From the NCBI GenBank assembly GCA_947178125.1, contig CAMWXB010000002.1:1-64000 (forward strand): a DNA stretch of 64,000 nucleotides, written 5' to 3'. The notes beneath the pieces are model-generated. The model was not told where the DNA came from and did not search any database. It saw only the letters and a program-made list of their open reading frames with translations. The DNA comes from an uncultured Lachnospiraceae bacterium. GTDB taxonomy: Bacteria; Bacillota; Clostridia; Lachnospirales; Lachnospiraceae. Below, piece by piece: positions 46,345 through 55,957 of the stretch. The position numbers were made by a program, and so were the translations under genes. How positions within the stretch are numbered: position 1 is the stretch's first letter; each line of letters opens with the position of its first letter.

Positions 46345-46360
46345 GTCCGCCGAAGCGGAC
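46345..46360 (+). other. Small hairpin between binding-protein and permease genes
   Basis: GTCCGC-cgaa-GCGGAC, a perfect 6-bp stem with a tetraloop, immediately after the binding-protein stop and with no T run. Such hairpins often protect the upstream message so that the binding protein is made in excess. Confidence 0.55.
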
Positions 46361-46373
46361 AAGGGGTATACAC

Positions 46374-47192
46374 ATGAAACGATTAAAACAACTATTTTGG
46401 ATATCCGAAGACAGCAGGCGGAATGCTCCCCTTACGTCTAAAAAAAAGATAAACCGTTTTGCGGCGCTTCTGAATCTGCTGCTTGTCACAGCGCTGTGGG
46501 TCGCGCTGTTCTGGTTCTCGCTCAGAGCGATTCATGTACAGCTTGATTTTGCTTTTTTGGGACAATTCCGTATCCGCATATGGGACGGCTTCCTTGTCAC
46601 ATTAGGACTGAGTGTGTGCAGTTTGATCCTAAGTCTGATCATCGGCATATTGAGCGCTGCAGGACAAAGTTCACCGCTTCTTTTTATCCGTTTCTTCTGC
46701 AGCGTCTATGTAAAATTCATACGCGGGACGCCGCTGATCATGCAGATTTACCTGTTTTTTTATATCGTTGGAACAGCATGGGGCGTGAATAACCGCTTTG
46801 TCGCCGGCGTTTTAATCCTATCCATTTTCGAGGGAGCTTACATTGCAGAGATCATCCGCGGAAGCCTGCTTTCGCTGGATGAATCCCAACTGGAAGCAGC
46901 ACGGTCGGTAGGTTTCACCCGCCGGCAGACCTGGCGTTTTGTTATCCTTCCTCAGATGATAGCGCGCACCCTGCCGGCGCTTACCGGACAATTTGCATCC
47001 ATCATCAAAGATTCTTCCCTGCTTTCCATAATCGCTGTTATTGAATTAACACAGGCCATGCGCGAGATCAGCGCCGTAAACTTCCGGCTGTTCGAATGCT
47101 ACCTGTTCCTCGGTATCCTATATTTATGTCTGACGCTGCCCATTTCGCTGATCAGCGAACGCTTAGAAAGAAGGTTCCAGTATGAAAGTTGA
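46374..47192 (+). CDS. Amino-acid ABC transporter permease
   Basis: A 272-residue HisM/GlnP-type permease with about five membrane segments. The ATPase-contact loop EAARSVGFTRRQTWRFVILPQ is intact, and FIRGTPLIMQIY fits the family. The N-terminal 45 residues are an unusual charged cytosolic extension. It overlaps the ATPase gene by 11 bases. Confidence 0.95.
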   Translation: MKRLKQLFWISEDSRRNAPLTSKKKINRFAALLNLLLVTALWVALFWFSLRAIHVQLDFAFLGQFRIRIWDGFLVTLGLSVCSLILSLIIGILSAAGQSSPLLFIRFFCSVYVKFIRGTPLIMQIYLFFYIVGTAWGVNNRFVAGVLILSIFEGAYIAEIIRGSLLSLDESQLEAARSVGFTRRQTWRFVILPQMIARTLPALTGQFASIIKDSSLLSIIAVIELTQAMREISAVNFRLFECYLFLGILYLCLTLPISLISERLERRFQYES

Positions 47193-47919
47193 ATTTCAGA
47201 ATCTTTCCAAACAGTATGAATCGGGACGGATTATCTTAAAACCCATGGATTTTGCGGACGATGTCCACACACTCGCGGTCATCGGCCCCTCCGGCGGCGG
47301 GAAATCCACGCTGCTACGCATTATCGGCGGCCTGATTGCCCCTACCACTGGGAAGCTTTGGGTGAACTCCGAAGAAATTGAACAAAACGAATCCTCTCTG
47401 CAGCAGTACCGTAGAAAAATCGGTTTTGTCTTTCAGCAGGGAGGTTTATTCCGCCATATGAACGCCCATGATAATATCGCAGTCCCTCTGGAACAGGTTC
47501 ATGGGTTCAGCCGCACGGAAGCATCCGGCCGCGCCATGGAACTGTTGGAACGCTTTGGTCTGAAGGACGACTGGAAGAAAAAACCGGCAGCGCTCTCCGG
47601 CGGCCAGCAGCAGCGCGTTGCCATCGCACGCGCAATCGCCGCAAAGCCCGGTCTCCTGCTTCTGGACGAGCCCACCAGCGCATTAGACCCGGAATACACG
47701 ACCGAAGTACTGGACGTGATTCAGGAGCTCAAAGAAGACGGCCTGCATTTTATCATCGTAACACACGAAATGGGCTTTGCCCGTCATGCCTGCGATAAAG
47801 CGGCTTTTCTCTGCGAAGGCTCGCTCATGGAATACGGCGAAAGCGCCCAGCTTTTTGGGCAGCCGGAAACAGAGCAGTTACAGCGGTTCCTGGGAAAACT
47901 CTTAGAATGGAATCTATGA
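47182..47919 (+). CDS. Amino-acid ABC transporter ATPase
   Basis: A 245-residue ATPase of the GlnQ type. Walker [10 protein letters not shown], signature [14 protein letters not shown], Walker [13 protein letters not shown] and the switch His in VTHEM are all present. The last gene of the operon; its end overlaps by 6 bases the convergent lipoprotein gene. Confidence 0.96.
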   Translation: MKVEFQNLSKQYESGRIILKPMDFADDVHTLAVIGPSGGGKSTLLRIIGGLIAPTTGKLWVNSEEIEQNESSLQQYRRKIGFVFQQGGLFRHMNAHDNIAVPLEQVHGFSRTEASGRAMELLERFGLKDDWKKKPAALSGGQQQRVAIARAIAAKPGLLLLDEPTSALDPEYTTEVLDVIQELKEDGLHFIIVTHEMGFARHACDKAAFLCEGSLMEYGESAQLFGQPETEQLQRFLGKLLEWNL

Positions 47920-49161
47920 ATCATATTCACAGATATAACCGATTCTTCCGGAATAAGAAGGCGCTACGGATAAAAAATCGTCCGGTACCGCCTTTATATA
48001 ACATCTGTTATTAGTTTCCTGATAAAAAAGAACCACATAATCCTGATCTATTTCCACACCGTCTTCCGTCAGTCCCGTGTAATTTGGCTCTTCTTCCAGC
48101 CAGAAATGATGTAGTGCATTATACCAATAAAATATACTATAAACAGAGCCACTCTCCGGTTCATTCCACCGATATCCCAGTTCACCGTGTTCATGGCTGG
48201 CGCCGACGAAGAACATAATGTCCGTTTTTCCTTCCGAAATTATCTGTTCCTGAATCCGTTCAAGCTCCTCCCACGAAGTGACTGCCGCCAGATAACCGCC
48301 TTTTTCCCGGCATAAGGCCTCCGCTTCTTTCCATGTCAGGTTCTCCACCAGTAACTCATAACGGTGTCCTGCGGAAGCCACATCTCCCGTCCGTAAAAGA
48401 GAAGTGATTTCACCCGGAATATAATATCGCTCCGGTCGTACGGCCAAATCACATGGATAAATTTGATTTAAACGCTCCTCGTATTCTTCGCCGCTCACAT
48501 CTTCTTCGTTCCATTGGTACACATAAATATCATAACCGTTTTCATCCAGCTGTATCCCTTCCGGATTGTCACCAAAGGTACCACCGCCGACATAACTCCA
48601 TTTTCCATCCTGAATCGTATATACGTTATCATAATAGTGCCCCATATTACCGTCCGAATTGCAAATGAGATTCCCTTTTTCAATATAACTGAAATTCCGC
48701 CGGCTTGACTGCCATCCATCCAGAGTCCCGTCATGAAAAGTCAAAATCATACATCCGCCTGCCGCATAGCCGGTATCTATTACCAGTTCAGGAATATCAT
48801 CTTCATCTATATAAATAAGACTATAAGTACAGGCATCCACGCCCTCAAATGTATCTAAATAAGATAGATAAGCGTCTTTCCATTCCTCCCGTTCCAAATC
48901 GGCTGGCTGGCTGTCATCATCCGCATTTTGTTCCTCTATGGATGGTTCCTTATCATCCGGTAAAACTGCAATCTCACTTTTCTCTTCGTCCATCTGCTCC
49001 TGAACACCGCCATCCTGTACGAAATCGTCTGTGTTCTCGCCGTCTTCTCTTCTTTCTTCCGTACTGGCATTTTCATGAAAAGAATCGTTCTTCCCACACG
49101 CGCATAAGATTGCTGCACAACCATATATAAAAATAACGAATATTATCTTTTTTATGTTCAC
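47914..49161 (-). CDS. Lipoprotein with acidic repeat domain and C-type-lectin-like domain
   Basis: A 415-residue lipoprotein. The start is a GTG at 49161 that shares its first G with the TAG stop of upp; no clear ribosome binding site, so it is probably coupled. Signal peptide with lipobox LCAC (Cys22) is followed by a Glu/Asp linker to about 95. Residues 96-235 hold one copy of the domain seen in the lipoprotein at 728-2959 (YIDEDDIPELVIDTGY). Residues 265-415 resemble a C-type lectin: LTWKEAEALCREKGGYLAAV, the EPN triplet, EDGVEI and GYICEY. The EPN triplet suggests mannose-type sugar binding, as an inference. Confidence 0.82.
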   Translation of the reverse strand: MNIKKIIFVIFIYGCAAILCACGKNDSFHENASTEERREDGENTDDFVQDGGVQEQMDEEKSEIAVLPDDKEPSIEEQNADDDSQPADLEREEWKDAYLSYLDTFEGVDACTYSLIYIDEDDIPELVIDTGYAAGGCMILTFHDGTLDGWQSSRRNFSYIEKGNLICNSDGNMGHYYDNVYTIQDGKWSYVGGGTFGDNPEGIQLDENGYDIYVYQWNEEDVSGEEYEERLNQIYPCDLAVRPERYYIPGEITSLLRTGDVASAGHRYELLVENLTWKEAEALCREKGGYLAAVTSWEELERIQEQIISEGKTDIMFFVGASHEHGELGYRWNEPESGSVYSIFYWYNALHHFWLEEEPNYTGLTEDGVEIDQDYVVLFYQETNNRCYIKAVPDDFLSVAPSYSGRIGYICEYDS

Positions 49162-49790
49162 TATTTTGTACCGAAAATCCTGTCTCCGGCATCTCCCAAT
49201 CCGGGAACGATATAGCCGTGCTCGTTCAGTTTTTCATCTAATGCCCCTATATACAAATCAACATCCGGATGAGCCTCCTGCATTTTCGCAACACCTTCCG
49301 GAGCAGCAAGAATGCACATGAAATGGATTTTCTGGCAGCCTCTTTCCTTCAACATACGGATTGCCGCCACGGAAGAACCGCCGGTAGCGAGCATGGGATC
49401 GGTCACAAAGATTTCCCTCTCCGCACAGTCTGCCGGAAGCTTGCAGTAATATTCGACCGGTTCCAGCGTTTCCGGGTCGCGATACAACCCGATGTGCCCG
49501 ACTTTGGCAGTCGGTATCAGTTCCAGAATGCCATCTACCATGCCAAGACCTGCACGGAGAATCGGCACTACCGCCATCTTTTTGCCACACAGTTCTTTTA
49601 CCGTGGCCTTACAGATTGGCGTCTCAATCTCCACATCCGCAAGCGGCAGATTTCTGGTCGCTTCATAACAGATGAGCATTGAAATTTCCTTAATCGTCTG
49701 ACGAAAATCCTTTGTTCCTGTTTCAATACGCCTGATATAGCCAATCTTGTGCTGTATCAGGGGGTGTTCCATAATCAATGTTTCAGCCAT
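49161..49790 (-). CDS. upp: Uracil phosphoribosyltransferase
   Basis: A 209-residue salvage enzyme making UMP from uracil and PRPP. The PRPP loop [12 protein letters not shown] and the uracil-binding C-terminal [16 protein letters not shown] are present. The length is standard. It probably shares a message with the lectin-like lipoprotein gene downstream. Confidence 0.97.
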   Translation of the reverse strand: MAETLIMEHPLIQHKIGYIRRIETGTKDFRQTIKEISMLICYEATRNLPLADVEIETPICKATVKELCGKKMAVVPILRAGLGMVDGILELIPTAKVGHIGLYRDPETLEPVEYYCKLPADCAEREIFVTDPMLATGGSSVAAIRMLKERGCQKIHFMCILAAPEGVAKMQEAHPDVDLYIGALDEKLNEHGYIVPGLGDAGDRIFGTK

Positions 49791-49850
49791 AATGTGTTTT
49801 CTCCATTCTCCTTTTGGTATATAGAATGATAAAATTCTCCCTGTAAAAAT

Positions 49851-50411
49851 CTAACTGGATAAGTGCTGCTTTCCATCATCTTCCAATCGTTCAATACAGC
49901 TTTGCGCCCATTCTATGAGCATACGCATATTTCTGCGCCCATAATCCACCGTCATTTCCCAATAGAGCGCCTTATCCTTATCCGGAAGATAACTGCCATA
50001 AGCCGCGATATATTCCGGAATGGGTTCCAGGCCTTTTAAGAAGATTTCACAGTATTCTATCAGACTATGAAAATAACGGATATTCTCTTCTCTGCTTCTT
50101 TCTCCCATAAAGAAGGTCTTCATCAGCAGCGGAGATTTTGTCCGAAGCCCCAGGTCATCATCGGCAAGCCACTTGAGCAGTTCCGCTTTCCCCTCTTCTG
50201 TAATGGCATAGACGTTTTTATCCGGTTTGCCCTGTTGGGGCACATAGGTCTTATTCACCCAGTTTTTTTGCTCCAGCCCCTGCAGTTCCCGATAAATCTG
50301 ACTGGTCTGGGCATTCCAAAAAAAACGCAGGGAATCTCTGAATACTTCCATGATTTCATAGCCCGTCATATCGTGATAATTTAACAATCCCAAAATGCCG
50401 TGTTTTAACAT
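49851..50411 (-). CDS. PadR-family transcription regulator
   Basis: A 186-residue regulator. The N-terminal winged helix (ILGLLNYHDMTGYEIMEVF, then SQIYRELQGLEQKNWV and the wing DKNVYAITEEGKAEL) is typical of PadR. The C-terminal 90 residues are the long helical dimer domain of the Vir-type PadR subgroup. The ligand and targets are unknown; it is 100 bases upstream of nothing obvious and near traX. Confidence 0.93.
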   Translation of the reverse strand: MLKHGILGLLNYHDMTGYEIMEVFRDSLRFFWNAQTSQIYRELQGLEQKNWVNKTYVPQQGKPDKNVYAITEEGKAELLKWLADDDLGLRTKSPLLMKTFFMGERSREENIRYFHSLIEYCEIFLKGLEPIPEYIAAYGSYLPDKDKALYWEMTVDYGRRNMRMLIEWAQSCIERLEDDGKQHLSS

Positions 50412-50511
50412 TCGCGTATTCCTTCTTCCCCGCTTTTATTCTATTTTAACTGATATGCAGATCATATGTAAATAGCTTCTTTTGCTTTATCCGCTAATGA
50501 ATCCGTCCATT

Positions 50512-51270
50512 TCATCCCCCGATCATGACACCGGTATTTCCATGAAGCAGAACGCGTATGATACCGCAGATGACCAGATGCAGCGGATAGTAGAGATAGA
50601 AAAACCACTTCATTCCTCTCCATTTTCCTCTCTCCCCGTTATAATTTTTCAGGAAGGGAATCGCCAGCACGACAAACAGCTGAATAATGCCATATATCTT
50701 ATTGATAAACAGAAAATAGACGATTGTATAAAAAAACACCCAGATTACCATACCCGCCATCTGCTTTTTAAAATCGCCCCGGTTCTGCCCGATTGAAATG
50801 ATTGCCATGACCGCAATACAGCTCCAATCAGAGCAAAAAGTAATCACACAAATGACGATCAACAGCAGCATCTTCATCCATGCTTTCAGTTTCGGGCTGT
50901 CCATGACCACCAGTCCCACGAGCCCCCATGCCAGAGACCAAATCACGCTTGTCTGATTAAATATGGTAGTCTGAAAAGGAATGAAAGGAATCCCAAATGC
51001 GAAATTATAGGCAAAATGAGAAATCAGTGCAAACAGAAATAATCTGGAAGCATATTTTTTGACATCATGCGTATAATGATAGCCTTCTGCAATAAAAAAC
51101 CACATGATGGGCGCTGTCAGTCTGCCGATGATATGAAGAAGGATGAGCCACCAGTCTGTCGGATAATTCGGAAATATCACGGATATGACATGGTCTATCG
51201 TCATCGCTGTAATGGCGATGACCTTTAGCTGATTGGCATTGAATCCCTGTGCTCTTTTCGTCTGTTCCAT
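50512..51270 (-). CDS. TraX-family membrane protein
   Basis: A 252-residue protein with about eight membrane segments. LKVIAITAMTIDHVISVIFPN at the start, GRLTAPIMWFFIAEGYHYT and YLYYPLHLVICGIIR match the TraX family. The namesake acetylates F pilin, but chromosomal members are of unknown role and no conjugation genes are here. The start at 51270 (MEQTKRAQGF) has GGTGGAGG 8 bases upstream; a longer start at 51306 lacks one. Confidence 0.88.
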   Translation of the reverse strand: MEQTKRAQGFNANQLKVIAITAMTIDHVISVIFPNYPTDWWLILLHIIGRLTAPIMWFFIAEGYHYTHDVKKYASRLFLFALISHFAYNFAFGIPFIPFQTTIFNQTSVIWSLAWGLVGLVVMDSPKLKAWMKMLLLIVICVITFCSDWSCIAVMAIISIGQNRGDFKKQMAGMVIWVFFYTIVYFLFINKIYGIIQLFVVLAIPFLKNYNGERGKWRGMKWFFYLYYPLHLVICGIIRVLLHGNTGVMIGG

Positions 51271-51405
51271 AGCTTCTACCTCCACCTGCAAATCTTTCTG
51301 CTCCATTTTTAAGAATATATTTATTAGATATTATATTCCACTTATGGAATATAGTCAAGCGATGGATAGATTGATTTCAAAAGAATATATAAGAAATCCA
51401 AATGG

Positions 51406-51433
51406 TTGAAAATCAAACAAAACATGATATAAT
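51406..51433 (+). promoter_or_regulatory. Promoter of the 185-residue membrane protein
   Basis: TTGAAA (51406-51411) and a perfect TATAAT (51428-51433) with a 16-base spacer, about 40 bases before ATG 51475. Confidence 0.7.
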
Positions 51434-51474
51434 TCCCTTAAACATATCAGTATTTGCAAAGGAGAGAAAGTTAT

Positions 51475-52032
51475 ATGGCAAAACAGCTGAAAAAAAGACC
51501 AATTGAAAAAGAACTGAAATTCTTAACCATTTTCGAACTGCTGGGCGTGCTAATGTTTATAGGATTGTATTTCGCAGTAAAGTATATTATCGACATGGAC
51601 TTTGGGAAAAACGCATTCAGATTAAATTGGATTTCGTTTTATCCATTGCTGGTATTTTCTATTATCGTAATAGAGGGCAGTTTCTATTGGCGTAATAAGC
51701 TGAAAATGGTCAAAAGGCAAAAGGCTTTAAGTAATATTGAAATTGGCAGGATTTACAATAAATTAAGATGGTTGAATGTGATTTTATTAACAGCCTATCT
51801 GCCGGTAATCATCATAGCTGCTCTTGCAAAAGCAGATTTATCCGGGATCATTGTTGGGATTTTACTGTATTTTATGGCAATCATAGAACAAATTAACTAT
51901 TTTCACATCAGGCTTTCTTATGAGACGGTAAATGGCACCCTCTTAGTAATTGAACCTCTTAAAAAGCTTTTTACCGGAACCGGAAAACGTTCACAATTGC
52001 GAAAGGATATTGACACTTATTTAGGTGTTTAA
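51475..52032 (+). CDS. Four-helix membrane protein of unknown function
   Basis: A 185-residue protein with about four hydrophobic segments (near 23-42, 60-75, 108-122 and 128-145), a basic N terminus (MAKQLKKRPIEKELK) and a basic C-terminal tail. AAAGGAG precedes ATG 51475. It has its own promoter and terminator. The base composition is more A/T-rich than most neighbours, which may point to a separate origin. No family is recognised. Confidence 0.75.
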   Translation: MAKQLKKRPIEKELKFLTIFELLGVLMFIGLYFAVKYIIDMDFGKNAFRLNWISFYPLLVFSIIVIEGSFYWRNKLKMVKRQKALSNIEIGRIYNKLRWLNVILLTAYLPVIIIAALAKADLSGIIVGILLYFMAIIEQINYFHIRLSYETVNGTLLVIEPLKKLFTGTGKRSQLRKDIDTYLGV

Positions 52033-52093
52033 CTTCCAGTTCAACCCGTCTCTAAAAAACTATCTCCGCCCAACGATATCGGTCAAAAAGCAA

Positions 52094-52136
52094 AATGGGA
52101 TATCAAAGGAATTTATTCCCTTGATACCCCTATTTT
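52094..52136. terminator. Bidirectional terminator between the membrane protein gene and tpiA
   Basis: GGGATATCAAAGGAAT pairs with ATTCCCTTGATACCCC (G-U pairs included), followed by TATTTTA on the plus strand and preceded by AAAA, giving TTTT on the minus strand. Serves the convergent genes ending at 52032 and 52176. Confidence 0.8.
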
Positions 52137-52175
52137 ACTGCATTTTCTAACTATCAGATTTTTGTGAAAAACCTA

Positions 52176-52925
52176 TTATTTATAATTCACGATTTTTCCA
52201 AAATCCGCCTTCAAAGACGCGCCGCCAACCAGGCCGCCGTCGATATCCGGCTGTGCGAACAACTCTGCCGCGTTGCCTGCATTTACGGAACCGCCGTACT
52301 GAATGCGGACTGCCTCTGCTGTTGCTTCATCATATATCTCAGCGATGCAGTCACGGATGCCTTTACATACTTCCTCAGCCTGCTCCGTGGTCGCCGTCTT
52401 ACCTGTTCCGATAGCCCAAATCGGCTCATATGCAATGACCATGCCTTTCACCTGATCAGCGGTAACTTCTGTGAGGTCAGATTTGATCTGTAATCTGATC
52501 CAATCCATTGTTACGCCCATTTCTCTCTGCTCTAATGTCTCGCCACAGCACAAAATAGGTGTCAGACCTGCCTCCAGAGCCTTCTTTACTTTCTTATTCA
52601 GAAGCGCATCGTCTTCCTTGAAATAATCACGTCTCTCGGAATGTCCGATGATTACATATTTTACGCCTGCATCCTTTAACATCGCTGCGGAAATCTCGCC
52701 CGTATAAGCGCCTTTTTCCTCAAAATACATATTCTCAGCGCCGACTTCTACATTGGTGCCCTTTACAGCCTCTACGACCGAAACGATATCAATCGCGGGT
52801 ACGCAGTATACAACGTCTACATCATCAGATTTTACCAAGTCTTTTAATTCCTCGCACAAAGCAACTGCCTGACTGGGTGTCATATTCATTTTCCAGTTTC
52901 CGGCTACAATTTTCCTTCTTGCCAT
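52176..52925 (-). CDS. tpiA: Triose-phosphate isomerase
   Basis: A 249-residue glycolytic enzyme interconverting dihydroxyacetone phosphate and glyceraldehyde-3-phosphate. Catalytic regions GNWKMNM (Lys), IGHSERR (His) and [15 protein letters not shown] (Glu and loop 6) are intact. The start at 52925 is preferred since TGGAG lies about 9 bases upstream. It follows pgk and gapA on the same strand. Confidence 0.97.
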   Translation of the reverse strand: MARRKIVAGNWKMNMTPSQAVALCEELKDLVKSDDVDVVYCVPAIDIVSVVEAVKGTNVEVGAENMYFEEKGAYTGEISAAMLKDAGVKYVIIGHSERRDYFKEDDALLNKKVKKALEAGLTPILCCGETLEQREMGVTMDWIRLQIKSDLTEVTADQVKGMVIAYEPIWAIGTGKTATTEQAEEVCKGIRDCIAEIYDEATAEAVRIQYGGSVNAGNAAELFAQPDIDGGLVGGASLKADFGKIVNYK

Positions 52926-52940
52926 TTTTCCATTCTCCAT

Positions 52941-53134
52941 TCATCTACTTACTTTTATACTTTTACATATCTTTTTCTTTTACTTACTTTTATTCTTTTG
53001 CTTACTTTTATTCTCTTGCTTATTTTCCACCTGGAAGAATGGCTCCAAAGAGCCATTCTTTCCGGAATAACTTAGTACATCTTAGCTGATGTTTTCTATC
53101 AGCTTAGATGTACTTTATTCCGTTTTATTCCGTT
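52941..53134 (-). other. Hairpin-rich spacer between pgk and tpiA
   Basis: No gene is seen. On the minus strand: GTACATCTAAGCTGAT and ATCAGCTAAGATGTAC (16-bp stem, one mismatch; 53074-53114), then GAAAGAATGGCTC-tttg-GAGCCATTCTT (53029-53062), then a purine-rich run of degenerate AAGTAAAAG units up to tpiA. No T run follows either hairpin, so they look like processing or stability elements that could set the pgk:tpiA ratio. Confidence 0.5.
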
Positions 53135-54358
53135 TTATTTGTCATCTGCAGCCACAACGCCCGGTAACTCCTTGCCTTCCAAAAATTCAAGGGAAGCGCC
53201 GCCGCCTGTGGAAATATGGCTCATCTTATCTGCGAAACCGAGCTGGTTAACTGCTGCCGCGCTGTCTCCTCCGCCGATGATCGTTGTTGCATCTGTCTCA
53301 GCAAGAGATTTCGCTACTGCAATCGTACCTGCTGCCAGTGTCGGATTCTCGAATACGCCCATCGGTCCGTTCCATACAACAGTCTTAGCAGATTTTACGG
53401 CATCAGCATACAATTTCGCTGTTTCTGTACCGATATCAAGACCTTCTTTATCAGCAGGAATCTTGTCTGCTGCTACGACCTCAACATCGATCGGTCCATC
53501 GATCGGATCCGGGAAATGGTCAGCAATCGTCGTATCAACAGGAAGTAACAGCTTCTTGCCAAGTTTCTCTGCCTTTTCCATCATTTCTTTACAATAGTCG
53601 AGTTTCTCATTATCTACAAGAGAGTTTCCGACTTCCATTCCTTTTGCTTTCAGGAAAGTAAATGCCATACCGCCGCCAATGATCAATGTATCACATTTCT
53701 CTAACAGGTTATTGATAACGTTCAGCTTATCAGCAACTTTTGCACCGCCGAGAATCGCTACGAACGGTCTGACCGGATTTTCTACTGCATTTCCAAGGAA
53801 ATCAATTTCTTTCTGCATCAGATAACCAACTGCATTTTCTCCGCCTTTTTCGGAAATGAATTTCGTAACACCTGCTACGGAAGCATGTGCTCTATGAGAG
53901 GAACCGAAAGCATCGCATACATAAGCGTCTGCCAGATCAGCCAGCTCTTTGCTGAATTCTTCGCCGTTCTTCGTCTCTTCTTTGCCGCGGAAACGGGTAT
54001 TCTGAAGCAGCACGACATCGCCTTCCTTCATCGCTTCCACTGCTGCAGTAGCCGCTTCGCCTGTTACATTATAATCTGCAACAAAGTTTACTTCTTTTCC
54101 AAGCTTTTCGGACAGTCTTTTTGCAACCGGTGCAAGAGATTCTTTCTCATTGGGGCCTTCTTTTACCTTGCCGAGATGAGAGCAGAGAATAACTTTCGCG
54201 CCGTCACCGATCAGTTTGTTAATTGTCGGCAAGGCTGCAACAATACGAGTCTCGTCTGTAATCTCGCCATTTTTCAACGGTACGTTAAAGTCACATCTTA
54301 CAAGAACGCGTTTTCCTTTCACATTGATATCATCTACGGATTTCTTATTTAATCCCAT
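53135..54358 (-). CDS. pgk: Phosphoglycerate kinase
   Basis: A 407-residue glycolytic kinase. The substrate motif [12 protein letters not shown] and the nucleotide-binding [13 protein letters not shown] near the C terminus are intact, as is [14 protein letters not shown]. The start at 54358 ([10 protein letters not shown]) follows GGAGGAAAG. A few residues longer than typical. It lies about 105 bases downstream of gapA. Confidence 0.97.
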   Translation of the reverse strand: MGLNKKSVDDINVKGKRVLVRCDFNVPLKNGEITDETRIVAALPTINKLIGDGAKVILCSHLGKVKEGPNEKESLAPVAKRLSEKLGKEVNFVADYNVTGEAATAAVEAMKEGDVVLLQNTRFRGKEETKNGEEFSKELADLADAYVCDAFGSSHRAHASVAGVTKFISEKGGENAVGYLMQKEIDFLGNAVENPVRPFVAILGGAKVADKLNVINNLLEKCDTLIIGGGMAFTFLKAKGMEVGNSLVDNEKLDYCKEMMEKAEKLGKKLLLPVDTTIADHFPDPIDGPIDVEVVAADKIPADKEGLDIGTETAKLYADAVKSAKTVVWNGPMGVFENPTLAAGTIAVAKSLAETDATTIIGGGDSAAAVNQLGFADKMSHISTGGGASLEFLEGKELPGVVAADDK

Positions 54359-54463
54359 TTTTCTTTCCTCCATTCTGCCGCTCCAGCGGTAATTTAATAA
54401 GGCCCGGCCCAACGAGGCCGGACCTTAACAGATCTTAGCTTAAAATTTTCAAAACTTCATGAA

Positions 54464-55465
54464 TTACTGTAATTCAGCAAAGTATTTGATTGTTCTAACC
54501 ATCTGGCTTGTGTAGCTGTTCTCATTGTCATACCAGGAAACAACCTGTACCAGATTGTCAGCGCCAACCATTGTCTGAGTTGCATCGAAGAGTGAACCAT
54601 ATCTCATACCGATAACATCAGAAGATACGATTTCTTCCTCGTTGTAGCCGAAGGACTCATTAGCTGCTGCTTTCATAGCTGCATTGATTTCATCCTTTGT
54701 TACGGACTTCTCAACAGTTGCTACAAGGATTGTTGTAGAACCTGTCGGAGTAGGAACACGCTGAGCGGAACCGATCAGTTTACCATTCAGTTCAGGAATA
54801 ACAAGACCGATTGCCTTAGCAGCGCCTGTGCTGTTCGGAACGATGTTGATAGCGCCTGCGCGGGATCTTCTCAGATCGCCTTTTCTCTGAGGACCGTCAA
54901 GAATCATCTGATCGCCTGTATAAGCGTGAATTGTGCTCATGATACCGGATTTGATCGTAGCCAGGTCGTTCAGAGCTTTTGCCATAGGAGCCAGGCAGTT
55001 TGTTGTACAGGATGCTGCGGAAATGATCGTGTCATCCTTCGTCAGTGTTGTGTGGTTTACGTTGTAAACGATTGTAGGAAGGTCATTTCCTGCAGGAGCA
55101 GAGATAACAACTTTCTTAGCGCCGGCATTGATGTGTGCCTGTGCTTTTTCTTTGGATGTGTAGAAACCGGAGCACTCCAGAACTACATCTACTCCAAGTT
55201 CACCCCAAGGACAATTGTTAGCATCGGGCTCTTTGTAAATTTTCAGAGTCTTGCCGTCAACTGTAATGGAATCTTCTCCAGCTGAAACCGTATCGCCTTT
55301 CTCATATCTGCCCTGTGAAGAATCATACTTCAACAAGTGAGCCAGCATCTTAGGGCTTGTTAAATCGTTAATTGCTACTACTTCGTATCCCTCTGCACCG
55401 AACATCTGTCTGAATGCAAGACGACCGATACGACCAAAACCATTGATTGCTACTTTTACTGCCAT
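54464..55465 (-). CDS. gapA: Glyceraldehyde-3-phosphate dehydrogenase
   Basis: A 333-residue enzyme. NAD-binding [12 protein letters not shown], the catalytic SCTTNCLAP (Cys with later His) and [13 protein letters not shown] are present. TAGGAGG precedes ATG 55465. First gene of the gapA-pgk-tpiA set; a palindrome upstream may be its operator. Confidence 0.98.
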   Translation of the reverse strand: MAVKVAINGFGRIGRLAFRQMFGAEGYEVVAINDLTSPKMLAHLLKYDSSQGRYEKGDTVSAGEDSITVDGKTLKIYKEPDANNCPWGELGVDVVLECSGFYTSKEKAQAHINAGAKKVVISAPAGNDLPTIVYNVNHTTLTKDDTIISAASCTTNCLAPMAKALNDLATIKSGIMSTIHAYTGDQMILDGPQRKGDLRRSRAGAINIVPNSTGAAKAIGLVIPELNGKLIGSAQRVPTPTGSTTILVATVEKSVTKDEINAAMKAAANESFGYNEEEIVSSDVIGMRYGSLFDATQTMVGADNLVQVVSWYDNENSYTSQMVRTIKYFAELQ

Positions 55466-55545
55466 TTTCGTTTCCTCCTAATAAAATAAAATATATTTTA
55501 TATTATTTTGCCAAACTGTAATTATAAAATACATAAAATACAGAT

Positions 55546-55561
55546 TGACAAAATTTTGTCA
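55546..55561. promoter_or_regulatory. 16-bp perfect palindrome over the gapA promoter
   Basis: TGACAAAATTTTGTCA. On the minus strand its second half supplies TTGTCA, a -35 candidate, with TTTATAAT-like -10 sequences 17-19 bases further on, so a bound repressor would block gapA. It does not match the Rex consensus. The regulator is unknown. Confidence 0.55.
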
Positions 55562-55658
55562 GCACAATCATTTTACCTAATTTGTCCATAAAATTCAAGG
55601 TGTAAATCGAAAATAATTGGAAATTTATAACTATTTTATAATTTTATAAAACTTGCTG

Positions 55659-55851
55659 CTGTCCGTTCGAAGCCATGCCGCCGCGGGCGGGAGTCATATC
55701 CCCTTGTCACCACGCTTCCGCTCCGCGAAAAATCGTAGCGGTACTAAGTTCAAAGGCCGCAAAGCAGCCTTTTCACTAAGTGCCGACGTTTTTCAAGGGG
55801 CTCCGCGGGGATATGACTCCCGCCCGCGGCGGCATGGCTTCGAACGGACAG
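55659..55851. other. Long-palindrome structured element, copy A
   Basis: A perfect 45-bp inverted repeat (55659-55703 with 55807-55851) encloses a 103-nt core. Core pairings: CCCTTG with CAAGGG, GAAAAA with TTTTTC, CGGTA with TGCCG and AAAGGC with GCCTTT. Unpaired stretches TACTAAGTTC, CGCAAAGC and CACTAA are identical in copy B (59799-59987), although the outer arms are unrelated in sequence. A promoter downstream (55863-55891) serves the next gene, so the element is not simply its leader. Nature unknown: structured RNA or folded single-stranded DNA. Confidence 0.75.
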
Positions 55852-55862
55852 TACTGACGCAC

Positions 55863-55891
55863 TTGCCATTTTCCCCCAAATGCACTATACT
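55863..55891 (+). promoter_or_regulatory. Promoter of the PHP phosphatase gene
   Basis: TTGCCA (55863-55868) and TATACT (55886-55891) are 17 bases apart, downstream of element A and about 65 bases before the start codon. Confidence 0.6.
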
Positions 55892-55957
55892 GATACGGCA
55901 CCGGCGGCAATGCCCGATTGTCTGCCGAAATCAGTAAATCACAAAAGGAGACATACC

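Noticed and set aside
50512-51270. TraX as a sign of a conjugative element
   Set aside because: No relaxase, coupling protein, other tra genes or attachment sites are nearby; chromosomal TraX-family proteins are common in Clostridia.
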